Origin: Tubiluchus corallicola
Lineage: Eukaryota; Priapulida; Priapulimorpha; Priapulimorphida; Tubiluchidae
Length of the DNA stretch: 55,132 nucleotides
NCBI GenBank assembly: GCA_030141605.1
Contig: JAQGDQ010000464.1
Span: 61,969 to 117,100 of the forward strand
Direction: 5' to 3'
The position numbers and the translations under genes are program-made. The notes below the pieces were generated by a model, which saw only the letters and a program-made list of their open reading frames with translations, did not search any database and had not been told where the DNA came from. Shown piece by piece: positions 22,401 through 36,800 of this stretch (positions are counted from its first letter, which is position 1; every line of letters begins with the position of its first letter).

Positions 22401-25400
22401 TCAATGGCGGCCTAGTCAATTTTATCCGAACTTTTGCCAAGGATTCTTAAACGTGAAATTTTCGTGAAGAATGGGGTACATATTTGTATTCTCAATATCA
22501 TCGCGAGTTATTCAAGCTCAACTTAATGTTGGTGATGTTCCCCCTTTAACGACTCCCCGTTTTGGTGACTTTGCATTTTACCAACAATTTTGTTACTCTG
22601 CCCACAGTCTTTTTTATTTATCAACAACTTTTTTTTACTTAATTTGAAGCATTAAAACGGTACATATTGCATTATTCCATTCTAAAAACGCATTAGTATC
22701 CTAAGTAGTGCAATTATTATAATGTTTTTGCCTCTCGACTGATTCCGTACTAAATTCTGGCCGTTTGTATCAAGCGACACCCAAGTTTAAACTTTATACC
22801 AAGGAACTTTGTCTGTAATCTGTTGCTATTACAACCAGATTAGTACTACATGAAATTGTTTCCTGGTCGCTCTATGGAGAGTTTGGCTTTCACTATGTAG
22901 TGTTTAACACACAGTGTTTAAACGGGAGGAGAAATCACTAGCGAGTCTAGCTAGATACTGGTAAAAAACATGTGGTTTCAAGCAAACAGAAAGAAATTAA
23001 TCAGTAGAAATATGTATAAAATGTTTAATTTATATGATTTACACAGCATTGTTGCATTGATTTTTGGTTCTGGAACGTATTTCAATTCGTTTACATTACT
23101 TCCCATTGAAGTTTTGGTTTCGTTTAACAACGTTTTGCTTAACATCGCATTTTGCTGGAATGCATTAGCGTTGTTAAGCATGGCCTTACTGTATATGAAT
23201 AGTAAAACTATGCAAGGAAACAGATCATTTTGGTGCCTAACAAAATAATAGAATGGAGACGGGTCATGTAACATTCTATTTTCTTTATATGTATTTTTTG
23301 TACCATCTTATTGTTTCTTATTGAGCAGGTATGCTTACATATATATACACATAACTTTATTGTATAAATCACATTAACTGATTTAAAGACTTTATATATT
23401 TTAATTTTTTCTTCCTGTAAATACGTTTTTTGGTTTGCCCTGTTGTATTTCATTGTTGTTTCCGTGATTTTTGTTGTATTGATTTTTTTAGCTCATGTGC
23501 TTTTCTTATCCACTTACCATTTTTATAGGCAATGCAGAATTCCTATTACATTTCGTGGATTTTCTTCTTACAGATATGATAGTGAAAAAAATATGATAGT
23601 GTGTGTATTTGTGATCAGCTATTGCAATTATTACTTGCACCTGCAGGTAGCTTTTTTGTATGGTCCAAAATTTCATTATATATTGCCAGAATCGTAGCAG
23701 ATTCCCAGCTAATATCCTGCAGTAACAAATCATACAATGAATTGAGATCTAAATTGAAGTTCTCAGGCTTGTTGATTTGTGGTTGAATTAATAAAGACTG
23801 AATTTCAGTTTCAGTGATGTTTTACAAAAACTGATCAGTATCACTACTGGTACATTTTCAGAGTGAGACCTAGTAGAACTTCCCGATTCTGTCTCTAAGG
23901 CTAAGCCATGTAGAATTTTGTTGATTTTTGTCTTTGTCAGTGAACCTCAGTCACCATTCTATTCATCAAGGCTTTTGAGACAATAGTTGGCCCTGTATTT
24001 TCTTTTAGGCTGCATTACCTGGCAACGTCATCATGTTCAATAAAAGTATACATTTTTGTTTTAAGTGTGAAACATGAAGAAATTTAATGGCAACTTGACA
24101 ATCGGCTATTATTTCACTGTCTGTCACGAGTTGACAATAAGCGTAGAAACCAACAGTTTTTTCCTACATCTCTAAGTAATGAAAACACCGTGCCTGCGCC
24201 TAACACAATAATTAGGTAAATTCTCAAGCGCATTATGGCAGCGTCCGTGCTAGCGACAGACAAATGAAAAGGTCAGATTAGTGCCGGTATTTCTTTGTTT
24301 GTTTTTTAATATTCTGGTAAAATTTGTGTGATTCTAACTAAATTCTCACAAATGGACACTGGCAGAAATGCTTAGACTAATTCATTCAGGGATTTGCATA
24401 GAAATTGTGGCATTAATTAGAACAGCTGTTTTCTCATATCTTGCTTCTATCTTCAATGTATAAGAAGTACACATTGTCTAAAATTGACCTTGTCTAACTG
24501 ATTTCTCACATTGTTTGTAGATGGCCATTATGGCTAAACACAACATTGTCTAAGAACAAATTGTTTTTAGACAATGCAAGACAGATGCAAGAAAATGTGA
24601 CTATTTAATAATTTAATTTTACATTGAACGATATAAGGTTCTTCTTTTTTGCAATGCAACAGTCAGGCACAGATTTAATTTTGGTTGTGTTTCTAAGTGT
24701 ATAACTTCAACTTAAGTCTTGCCTTAATTTCATCGACCTTTGAAGGTAGGCTACTGCTAGCATTAATAGAAATCGCAGCTAACAGCCCAAATCGAGCTGT
24801 TATCAGTACCGATCTTAACTCTGGTGTACCATTTAGAAATGAAATGGCCTAACGGATGCTATATTCCTAACAAAAAGAAATTGAAATAAGCCTTTTCACA
24901 GTTTTGTTGTGCGTATGCACAGTTGCTGTAGGTCAAAGGTTAGGTGTACCACAGCAACTCGTCTTAACTACAACCGTCATGTGACATATAAGTAAAGCAA
25001 AGCTATCTTCTGCCTCAGTTCAGTTGTTTTACGTGGACTTTACTTAATTATGCATTAGTTTGTGTAGAGTCATTTACTAGCAGGATCTGAGTTGGGAACA
25101 AGAAAAAATGAACTAGGTAAGGCTCTAACTACCTGCTAAAACCTTTACTATTACAATAGCATGGGCTGCGAGGCATTGTCAAGTGTACAGTAATGCGTTG
25201 TCTGGTAACTTGACCTTTGACCTTTTCACAATCATCATCAATTGCTGGAACTGTTTTAAAGGCTTATCCTGCCAAAAGTCTACAAACTATTAAGACTTGT
25301 AGGAGTACAGAAGTTTTTCCTAAAAGAACGGTGAAATGATAAAAATCATGCTTTATTGTATCATTTTTTTCATTGTATATTTGTTCAAGGCAAAATATTG

Positions 25401-28400
25401 TTTGATTCACAGCCCTTGTGTAGGCTACATAACTCAGTTTTTGATGCTGAATATATTTTTTGTCGAAATTGCCAGAGAGAGTTTTACTAAATAATTAGTG
25501 TGCTTGTTTTGTTGAACGAGTTTTTGCTGTGTCATTTTGGCTTAGATTTTTTATGTTTACGGGATGTGAGTAGACACTTGTAGCTCTACTTAATGAGAGT
25601 TGTACATATGTTACTTGGTACTAATTCTTCTCACACATGTATCTGATATGCAGTGAGAAATCTCAGGTGTACAAACGTTTTCTCTGATACATATTATGGG
25701 ATACCAGATATTGTCTGTATTTCACAGCTGGTTGTTAGCATTATTTACAGGCCTAAGAAATCGTGAAACATGATTAAACTTTAGGTCTATAACCTATGTA
25801 TTCTATTCTGTATTGCAATTTGTTCACTCAGCACCGCCTGCCTCGATTATTATTATTTATTGGTAATTGTGGCTCGACTGGTAAGCAAAAATTACAACAA
25901 AGTCCAATAACTTAAATTAGCCAAAGTAGTCCCTATATAAAGGGGACAACATATTGCAGCACATCATACGGTACAATAGTGTAAGTGTAAACACTAGTAC
26001 TAGAGTTTACATACCTATGACATTAATAATTAACAAAAAGTACAAAATTATGACAAAAACACCACGAGTTTTGGTAGAAGTGGTTGTGAAGACGAGTTTT
26101 AAAAGTAGTGAAGTTTGGGGCACTTACGAGTTCAAATGGCAAAGAGTTCCATACATTTATTACTCGATATGCTAAACTGTACAAACGAACATTGAGTCGA
26201 ACTTGTGGCTTTGTAAGGTCTAAATTATGTCCACGAAGCCTTGTATCATTAGACATCACAAAAAGATGTCTGTACTCATAATCAACAAGACCATGGAGCA
26301 ACTGGTAAGTAAGAATCAAGTCAGCTCATTGACGTCTAATGTGGAGAGGCTGAAGAGACAACATAAAAAGACGTCTGTAGTCATAATCAACAAGGACATG
26401 AAGCAACTGGTAATCAAGATTCAAGTCAACTAGTTGGCTGAAGAGACCGCCAATGAGGCTGCTCATTATAACTAAACTGGGATAATCTGCGATTGACCTA
26501 TATCTCTTTCCTCAGCTTAGCAGCCAGTCTGCCATACTGCTAGTTTCTCATAAATCTTGGTTGCTTTCCTCATAGAGGGATGATGTATATTATACATCTG
26601 AACGTGGATGAGGCACCTTTGCTGCTTCGGTAGCTCTTCTTAGAGTCGGGTTCCGGTCATGCCACAAGCATCTCCTTGAGTGGTCCCTACTTTTGAGTAC
26701 TTTCTGGCGGGTGATGTGCCCAAGCATATTAGAGAGGTTTTCGTGCTGGGAAACTGCCACGTTACAAGTTACTTAATGGCCACTATCATTTGTCTGTTTA
26801 TAGGTCCAGTAAACAGCATAGTCATTTCATCGTGGGTTTTGAAAATCGTGTTGGTTTTATGCTTGTTGATACAGCACTTCCTTACTCTTTTGGGTCTTTT
26901 TTATTGCTCAAAATTGTACTGTGAAGTAGTGAACAGCCCAGAAAGGACTTGGAATGTATTGACTATCTTTTTCTGACCATTTAATCTTATGTATTGAAAA
27001 CGCGTTAAAAGAGAGGTCACACTTGACTGATTTATTTATAATATGTCTATGCCTGTTAAAACATCGTAAAACAAACGACGATGTATGGAATGTAAAATTA
27101 CCTATAGCTAAAAATACAGAATACGTGGTTAGTACAATATAAACACAGAAATATAAAAGTTTGAAAAACTTGATTAATATGGTAAAACTACATAATTCTG
27201 GTAAAAAAATATTTACGTCTTACGTAATTGGTTACGTGTGTTCTTCGTAATTTTATCCTATTAAATTACTTATAAATGTTTAAATAAGTAGTATTATTGG
27301 GTAGCCGAAATTTTCCTGAATAGAACAGTACTTAATTTTTAATCATTTAGTTATGTCTGTAGCTCATCCAGTAGCAGAAAAGTCATAGGTCTTATAAGAC
27401 CTATTTTGAATAGTGCGGTCCTGATGGCCTAGTATTATGCGTCGCAGCATCGGCCTTGTTACCGAAAATCCTTTGTTCGCACCCAGTCTGTGTTCCAGTT
27501 TTTCACATTTCCTGTCTTTCCAGCTTGATATCAGAATTTTATTAATTGTGGGTTTGTACCATAATTGTTTGAGGTGACTGTCCAGAGATGTTCCCTATTT
27601 GCTACAGATGTGCTTTATTTGCATTGTAAATTGCTCTGACCATTGGCCCGCCAGGAAGTTAAAGCAAAATGGACCAAATCTTAAACTGTAGGTCAAAACA
27701 ATCTATCTTGAAAATATTGAAAGGAAACATGCTATCTTTGCTATTTTTTCAAAAGTGACTTACCTGAAAGAATGACAAACACAATTTCACACTCACGCCA
27801 CTAGTTCTTTGCTGTTACGTGCATTTCACTAGTGGCTAGTTGGACGGGCACTAGCACCTGCATTTCGGAAGTGCATTGCACAAAAAACAGGTGCTGTACC
27901 TCTCATTTCAGATGTGTTAGTTTGTGACAAACTACACGCGTTCGACGGCTCATGCTTGAGCACAGTGGTAAATTTGAAATTTGAATTTTTATCTTAAAAC
28001 TTGCCGAGTTTTAGTAAAACACATTGAATATCTTTCAGTCGCACTGTACTTCAATTTTCACTTTCGCAGACACATGCAACACGCTCATGGAATGTTTTTG
28101 CTGTTGAAAATTATGTTAGTTTGTGATGTCATCGATATTTGGGCTTGCCGCCATTAATTAAGTTTTTAATCTATTATTCAATTATCAGAAATGCTTTTAC
28201 AGTATTAGTTGTGTTAAAATGTATACTTTTTATCGGTCATCTTTTAAGTTTCTGAGAGGTTAATTTTGTAGCCTGCCAGACTGTTTAAACTGCTCAATTT
28301 TGTAAGTGCTTACATAGATTCAATAGCTGGTTCTATTTCGTAACTAAATTTCTATTACTGCATTCAAATTTTCATCCATTATTCCAGCTCAAAAACTGTA

Positions 28401-31400
28401 TTCTTCTGTCGAAAATGAAGCACATTTCTGAAACTTTTAATTTTCATTATTTTTATTTTTAGAACTTTGTCACACTGACTGCTCACATATTTCTCTCTCA
28501 GATCTATTTAGGTGAGACCGTTGACTCTTATGTCAACATTTAGTTTGTTGTGCCTGAAATCAGAGGCATATTAGCCAATTGGCCAACTAGGCTATAGTCT
28601 AGGGCGCCAAGGTTTGAGGGGCATCACATTTTAGAAAAAATTCTCATTCTTCTCGGAAAATGTGTACACTTTCATATTTATGTGAAGGGCACATTTTGTA
28701 ACATGCCACAGGCAGTTACCGAGTTCTGCATTTACATAAGTGCCACATATAGGTGCAAGGTGTTACACAACAAGCAGTTGTGCAGCCTCCTTTAATTAAT
28801 CACTGTGTGTGACGGCCCCATAAGTCTATAGTGCCTCACTCCAATACCAGCATCAGTTTGAGCTATATTTGCCCTTGCACCACTATTGTTATACTGTTAT
28901 TGTTCGTAACTACCTCATAGTAGCCTACTGTTTATAGCTACCTCGTTTGAGCATAGATAGTAATAGGTATTTAGTTTGTTCTAGCTCTTCCCCCCTTAGA
29001 GTGGCAATCACTTATTCTATGAAGCACTTGCTCGACATTGACCTATTTTCTGATTGCCGTCACCTGTGTGGAAATAGACAGGCAGTATGGGCTATGCGAC
29101 GTTCAGTTACATACACGTCAAAAGTGGTTGAAATGCTTTCACCTTTTAACTAGCCCAGACAAATGTAGAATGACTATCAGCAGCTTGATGCTTTGAACCT
29201 TTATTGTTCCAAATTACACTAATGAATGAAGCGCTAGGTGCAAGAACTAGTTGCAGTGTAATTGTTACGGAGGAACAGGGTACACCCGCTATGAGATGGT
29301 GATCAGTGGCCGTATTCGATGGACTGGTAGATAACCACACCTGGTGAGACCCTCGTAGTGGTGGAAGTCGGCCTCCGAGTTATTAGAGTCGTTGCTTGAG
29401 AGGATTTCCATACGAGTCAGCCATAAGTGACGCTTGGAGTTCCCAGGACCAATGCTGGGAGTACACTGGTGGTGAGTGACAGATACCAGTTGTCAAGAGC
29501 TCCTTTCTTGCTCTTTGTGGTGAACAGGACTTGTTGAGAAACCTGCCGACCAACAAGACATCTGTACATTATTTCCCCCATTACGTGGCGCCACTGTATG
29601 AGTATTTAGCTAGGGCACTAATATTAATGAGGTAGCTATACATTATGCACATTTTACGTGTTTGCATCGTATTACAACCTAGCTTAATATGTTAAAATTG
29701 TCATGTCAAAATATATCGTTAAACCTAAGTTTAACTCTTTTGCTATTTATGTATGAAGACGTAATCGATGCCTGATGACTAAAGGAGTAATACCGTGAGA
29801 ACCCCCCGTAGCTATAAGCCCTTATCACACTCGGCTAGTAGTCAGGTCTCGGGTACTTCCTCACCCTAAGAACCGATCCCATTATGCCGTCACGCTGCAA
29901 ATACATGTAATTTATTAATGACCACGTAGAAACTAGAAATTAATACACCACAAGTAATTGTTTGATCTGCTCATTACATAAACAACCTTAAATTCGCATT
30001 AGAGTTAGGCGGGACAAAACTCTCAGCCTAGTGCGTGGCAAAACGTTGATACGCCTGGCTGAAACCAGTACTCTGTCAGACTTTTTATTACATTTTAGTT
30101 CTTTGACGACTCCGAGGCTCGCTTTTCTGATTGCAAACAGTCGTGAATGTTTGTCTGACATGTTTATCAAACAAAGCTGTTTGCACTTTGAACATTCCTG
30201 TCAAAAACATTAATATTTTGCTATGCTTTTACCTATGCCAACTGCTGCATGTGTAGGTGATTAATCGCGTTTGTGTGTTTGCCTGCAAATGGTTGAAGCA
30301 ATACTACCAAACTTGTAATAGGGATAGATCTAGATAAGACCTAGGAGCCCATTGCTTTTCCAGTCTAAAAGTTCAAATGTGAAGGTCAAACAATGTAAAA
30401 TTCAATTTTAGCCCGTAGCAACTTCATGTGAGGACATCTCTGCACCTCTTTTGAATGCTCTGTAGTTGTATTACATTTTAAAGAACAGCAGAGGGGAATA
30501 GCTGAGTGGTCAGGTCACCTTGTGTTTAGTTTCCTGATGTTTAGCAATATTGGGTTTAATCAGTGAATGTATGTTTGATCAGTACTGGTGCAAGTATCTA
30601 CCTCAGTGAAGGAATATAATGTAAGTGTCCAAAGGAAGTTAAAACGCTTCACCTAGCTAAGGGTCTCTTGTTAAATGAGTGCCCTTAGTAAGCTCCATGT
30701 TCCGGTCCTGCCATAATCCACTTACATTAAGTAGGCATTGCTGGATCTCAGTGGTGATCTGTATAAAAATAGGACTAATGAACGCAGTAATTAATTAATT
30801 ACTAATGTACTATGTTTAATTTGTTTCAGCATTTGGAAGCCACACCACGGATAAGCTTCGGGAGAAGTGACGGAGTAAGTTCACTATTATTTCAACAACG
30901 TCTGAATGTTAGCTAGAATATCAAACCCATAACCTATTCTAAGAATCATTTTGTGTCTCCTATTCACCTAGCCCAATGGCTAATGGTCACATATAATTTA
31001 GTTATTTCATCTGGAATTACAATAATATATAATTGCACGAAAAAATGTCCTTTTAGATATGCTGTTTTGCAGTTTTTGGGCCTTTGACTTTAAATTTTTC
31101 AAATGTAAAAAGTTGTTTTTCCCTAAATTTGCTTACGTAGTTAACAAGGCATACGTGTATATGATGATGATGATGATGATGATGATGATTGCGTAAAAAT
31201 AGTAATGATGATGACTGCGACTTTGATAAAAGAGAAAAGACTATTTCTTTAGTTTTTGCTTAGTTTTTTTTTTAATTACAGTAATTTCACTTCTCTGACA
31301 TGGAGCATTGCTTCCACATTCATTGTATTTGTCCCAGTAAGTTCTAGTGAATGAAATGAGCAGCTGTTGTTCCTAGACTTTGAGATAATTGGTGCAAAAA

Positions 31401-33805
31401 CTGTTTACATTGTTTTAACAACCTTTATTATATTTTCATTATATATGTTAGCGAAAAATCATATATTGTGTTCAGCCTTATTAAGTGAATGTGTTACTAT
31501 CTTGCCGTGTCTAGTTGTTAATGTTTCATTGTAGATCTGTTAATGATTGTACTATCTATAAGATTTTACAAAGATGGTTTTGTTCAAAAGTTTCTATAGT
31601 GAGTGGCTCAAAATGGGTCACATCAACTTCTGCCTAGTATAGAGGCAGCATTCACGACCTATTTCAGATACTTGTTTTTGTACTCGCCTCAATGTTTGCT
31701 GCCACTTTTCTGATCCAAGGTAGTTTTTTTTTTAGTTGATTTCTGGTTAAGATTTGGGAGCACAAATTAGCAAACAATTTTATGATTGGTGTCTCTACAT
31801 ATACTTTAACGAGTTCTACAGTTTGATGTGTAATTTAACGAAAAGGCTGGGCACTTAGAAAAGCAGAATACTCAATTAAGACTGCAAAAGCTATGTTGCA
31901 GGCAAAACTGCTCAGCTAGGATTTACCAGCAAGTGTTAAACGATTGAGTTACCTTGTTTTTACTCGTACCAGTAGAGATGGTTTGTGGCTTGAAAGAAAT
32001 CCTGCAGTTTGCGTCTAATGCAAAAAATTAGCAAAATTTCGTGTAGGTTGTCCTTGGCAGTTGACACGTACTTCGGTTTCTGTGGACCAAAGGGCTAAGA
32101 TCAAGATTGATAGGCTCATTTGCTCAGTTCTTTGAACAGTACACAGCATTTACCAAGAATGAGTAAAGGCTTATCAATAACAATAACTATATCAATAACT
32201 TGTCAATAACATAAACTATATATAAATCTGCTACATTCTCGATATTAAGACTTAGCGAGCCTGTTAGTAAATTTTGTGTTAACAGAAACCTACTTGAAAA
32301 TTTTATCAAATTTTTTTCTGGGCCAACATCCTAAGTTCGAATGCCAACCTGATCTGTTTGCTCTTCTTTCCGTTTACATGCCAAAATATGTGACTGAAAT
32401 AAAACAAAACGTGGCAGGTAGATTGCTCGTGATGTGAAATAAAAGTGCTGCTTAAAGGAAAGGCCAAGTCGTCTCGAACGTTAGACTTTCTTCGGTGTTT
32501 GCGAAAAACGTTAGAAGGATTTAGTAATAAAACTGCAATAAGCGCCTCGTGTAATTAGTAAAATCACTTTAAATCATGATCATTTCGTGCTTGGGCGCTC
32601 CCATTTTCAATGCCAATTCTTCTTCGAATGGCGTCATTCATCTTGAAGAAAAGTAGCGCACTGTCAATCTTCGTCAAATGTATAAAAAGTTTTTTACAAA
32701 AAAATTAGATAGCTAATTTTGTAGTATTTCTGCGTGAACATTAGGTAAGCTGCAGACGTTTGAATTAGTTTAATTAAGCAGCGTGCTCTCGCCGAAAGCC
32801 GTGATGCGCTTACGAACCGTCTCGAAGTCTCTCAGTTATGTCATAATTTTCAAGTGAATAGGGGCAACCACCACGCCTGAAAATTTCTATTCAGAGGTAG
32901 TATATTTTAAATTTATGCTTTATAGACAGCTTGTGTAAATATCTTTGCTATATTTTTCCAAGTTTATACAGCAAAAGTTTAAGTGATAACAGCAAAATAA
33001 ACCCGACATACTAACTGACTTGCTCTTTCCTTTAAAGAAAATCAGAAAGTCCAATGGTCAAAGTTAGAGAGATTTAAACTTTAACCTTCCCCTTAAGGCT
33101 TTGACTTAATTGCACTAATTACTGTAATATATGCAGTTCGGTGACTTTTGCTGACAATTGCTTCTTCCAACCAAAAGTAATCAAACAATGAAGTTTTAAT
33201 GTTAAAAAAACTCGCTGATTTTTATCAGCATTTCCAGATCGTCACTTTCACAGTTTTAACATTACTGAAAATTGCGGAAATTTATCACTATAAATTTGAA
33301 AAATTTAGTTCATTATCCTGATTAGCCATCACACTAAAAATTACAGTAGTTGAGGTAAGGTTATTAAAATGTTACCAAAGGTTGAGGTAAGGTTATTAAA
33401 ATGTTACCAAAGGTCTAATGAAAATAAATAAAAAGTCCCAAGTTTTGTTAGCTGCGCGATTATATGGAAACTTAACTCAACTACTGTAATTTTTAACATA
33501 ATGGATAGTCAGCATCAAAAATTTAATTTTTCAAATTTGTGGTGACAATTTATACGTCAAACTTGAAGGTCAAGATTAAAGTTTGAAATCGGCTACTGCT
33601 TAGTTTCTAACGGTCACCTTTGGAGTTTCTGATCTTCTTTAAGTAGCACTTTTATTTCATCTATCTGCTACGTTTTGTTTTATTTCATTCACACATTCTT
33701 GGGATGCAAACGTAAAGAACAACAAACACATCAGTCTGGCATTCGAGTTTAAATTTTGACTCTGGTTGTTATAAAGCAATTATAGAATTTGGCAACGATG
33801 TCGGC

Positions 33806-33875
<70 letters not shown>

Positions 33876-36800
33876 TCAATTGACGATTAGCTGACATTGT
33901 TCTTGCTTTTTATCATGCAAAAATATTTTGCACATCACTTAAAAACTACTAAAACTGTTAACTTGTAACTTATCCACTGCCGTAATTTATCTCCTTCATG
34001 ACCATAAGTGTTCACTAACTGCTCTCACTAACCAGCGATTTTGTTATATTTATCATTTTTGTAGATTTCTACTCCTCACAGTGTGGACTTTCACCAAATT
34101 ATATATGAATTTTATTTGCTTACGTTAGACAAATTAAAAAATTGATTTTTGATAAATAAAGTAAAAAAAGCTTTCAGTAACTGCAGTGTTTGCACTGTAA
34201 CAAAGTATAATGTCACTGGTGCGAAATTGGCTAATGTAGAAAATTTCAACTATCAAGGCAACACTCTGATGTACTTTTGCCTCAAGTCTTCTCTATTTTT
34301 AAGAAGAAATTCCTGTTAAAAGATGAAACAACATTAATTTGTCCTTGGTTGATCGGTTTGTTTTTCCTGGAATAGCGGCAGAGCTCTGCCCAACTTGGGC
34401 TATAGCAACCAGGCAGTCAATAAATTTGTATGTAGGATCTCCGAAGTGTACACCAGACTAAGCTACTCAGTTAGCTAAGTTGGAGTACCTGAAAAGAACG
34501 TGTTTCTCTGAAATTTATCCAATTAAATCACTTATAAATGTTTAAGCAAATAGCTCGAATTATAGCCGATATTCTGCTGAATAGAACAGTACCCAAATTT
34601 GTTATCACTTAGTTATGTCTGTGCTCATACAGTAGCAGAAAAGTCATTGGTTTTATAAGACCTATTTTGGATGGGGCGGTCCTGAATGAGTTAATGTACT
34701 GTAATATCAGGCTGTGAAATTTCAACTTTGTAGTGTACTTGCTTCTAGTATTTTTGTAGTCTAAACTTCGTGCCAGCCCACATATGTTGTATTAAAACTT
34801 CAGCGTGGTATCAGTTGGTGTCTTTCGCGAGAAAGCATTATAAAGTTAGGTACGTTAATATGATTGTAGCGACACGGCAGAGGTACAGAATAATCATATC
34901 TATGAGAATGACACTGCATGAAACACATTAAAGTATTTATGTTTTAACGTGTAGATACTGTCAGTGACACTTGTGTACCCTTAGGCTATTCCTGCTACGT
35001 GCACCGATCTTTTACCAAGCGTTTCATAATCGCTTATTAGTCATTGTGTGAGCAGATTTGACTTTTCAATGCTACAGTATTAAAGATGTATCATTTCTGT
35101 AGACATTTCAATGTCTATGCACCACAGTTAGTGGAGCTATACAATACGAATTATACATAAAAGAATGGGGCGGAAGCGGCGAGGGAGGGGGAGAGCTGCA
35201 GGGCGGTGAATGGATGGCTGATGGAACAAATTTTCTACATCTTTTTGAACTGTGGAATCATGTAAAGCAGTCAATCCAAGCATTTAACATTGTCTGTACT
35301 ATTGACTCACATTCTAACGGCTGACTAAATGAATTTCAGTTGAGTTTGCCTTTTAGTGGCTCTTCGTCAGTAACCCTATCTATTCAGCACTCTAATGTCT
35401 AAAATAATTTCAAGGTTACGTTATGAGTCACTGTTCAGTTTGCTGAATATTTTGAATATCAGTACTTCTGATGTGTTCTTGATATGACAAGGTTTTAGCA
35501 CATGCTCTTTCCTTTATCAATGAGTATATTGTATAACCAGCAAAAATAATGTTATTTGTATTAATCCCCAAAAAGCACGATGTCGTTGAGACGCCTTAGA
35601 AGATGCGATATTATCACACTAGCGGATATCTAAATTTTCTTTCAATGTACATCAGGTGCATAGCACAGCCAGCGCAATTACAGGTATACTGGTAATACAA
35701 TACTGTCCATAATTACGAGGGTACTCGTCTAATAAACACAAGACACACGGTGTAATTACACTTGCACATCGAGGTAATTATGGTGAAATTGGTTTAACTG
35801 GCTCCCACATATACAGGTTCGGCCTACAGTAGAAATTAATAATTGGTTCTACAGTAGAACTTAATTGCTTAGCGCAATTGTGTCCTTCAATCGCATTTTT
35901 TTCCTTGGTTGTGCCAAACCAGGCTAACACGCGTTGCGTTTACTTAAACTGAAATGCTAATATGAATTTGTTGAAGATCTTCGTGTCTTGTAATAATATC
36001 AGGCCAAGTTTTCCGTCTACCTCGGACAAGTACATCTTTATTTTGATTGGAGAATTTATTAATAACGCGATAAATGGTTCAGAGATACAGATAGTGATAT
36101 GGCAGGTGAAAAATTATGCTGGTTTATTATCAATGACAATTTCACACAATTAGTTAGTGCCAAAACAAAACTATCTGGTATAACACATCTCAAAGTTTAT
36201 TAGAATTTTAGGTGCTTCAGGATTTGTTATGACTTGTGAAACGTTATCGCCAATAAGTTCTTGCGATCATTGTTTGGTTCTAAGCATTTTAATACTAAAA
36301 ATACCTGTCGCATACGCAAGAACTATTTACAATTAATTATAATCATGTTCTGTGTTATTATAATAATATAATAACCTTAATAATGCTATTCAAAATACTG
36401 ACTGGATAAGTTTTTGGTTCTTTCTGATACAGACAGTTTGCAAATTGTTTAAGGAATACAATAATTTTTTCTTTAATTCTCTTCTTCAAATCCTCATTTT
36501 GTCTGTTGCAGACATTGAGGCGCTATCATTTATTTGAGTACTCCACCCACTCCTATCTGCAACTAACAGCAGTAAGTTCGTTTACTCTTAAAGCTAAATT
36601 TGGTTGAAACTGTTGAATATGCTTCTTTATCTTAGGTATCTAAATTGTTTTTGGTTTGCCAGGTGGTTTTTACAAAGTTTTAAGGCTTCCTTTAAGACGA
36701 TTCTTACTGGTACTTCACTCGATAATCTGACGTGTCCTAACCATCTTAATCTACGGAGCTTGACTATTGAACTCCAAAAGTCTTTGGTTTTCTTTAGATT

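Larger units (their letters stand above)
19413..30829 (+). other. ELL intron 1 (11.4 kb)
   Basis: Holds the repeats listed separately. Stretches 20152-22320, 22810-24885, 26450-27280 and 28240-30485 show no exon, RNA gene or recognisable protein. A somewhat GC-richer part lies at about 29260-29500. Phrases at 28575-28625 (CTAGGGCGCCAAGGTTTGAG) resemble ends of dispersed DNA transposons. Confidence 0.7.

Noticed and set aside
22970-23248. 92-codon + frame with a hydrophobic stretch
   Set aside because: Overlaps a similar-length - frame, shows no family motif and has no splice or start context; likely chance in AT-rich DNA.
26680-26976. 98-codon + frame, partly hydrophobic
   Set aside because: No recognisable domain; lies in repeat-rich intron DNA after LINE and SINE-like remnants.
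27407-27500. Functional tRNA gene
   Set aside because: A- and B-box-like words are present, but acceptor and anticodon stems do not close; treated as a SINE candidate.
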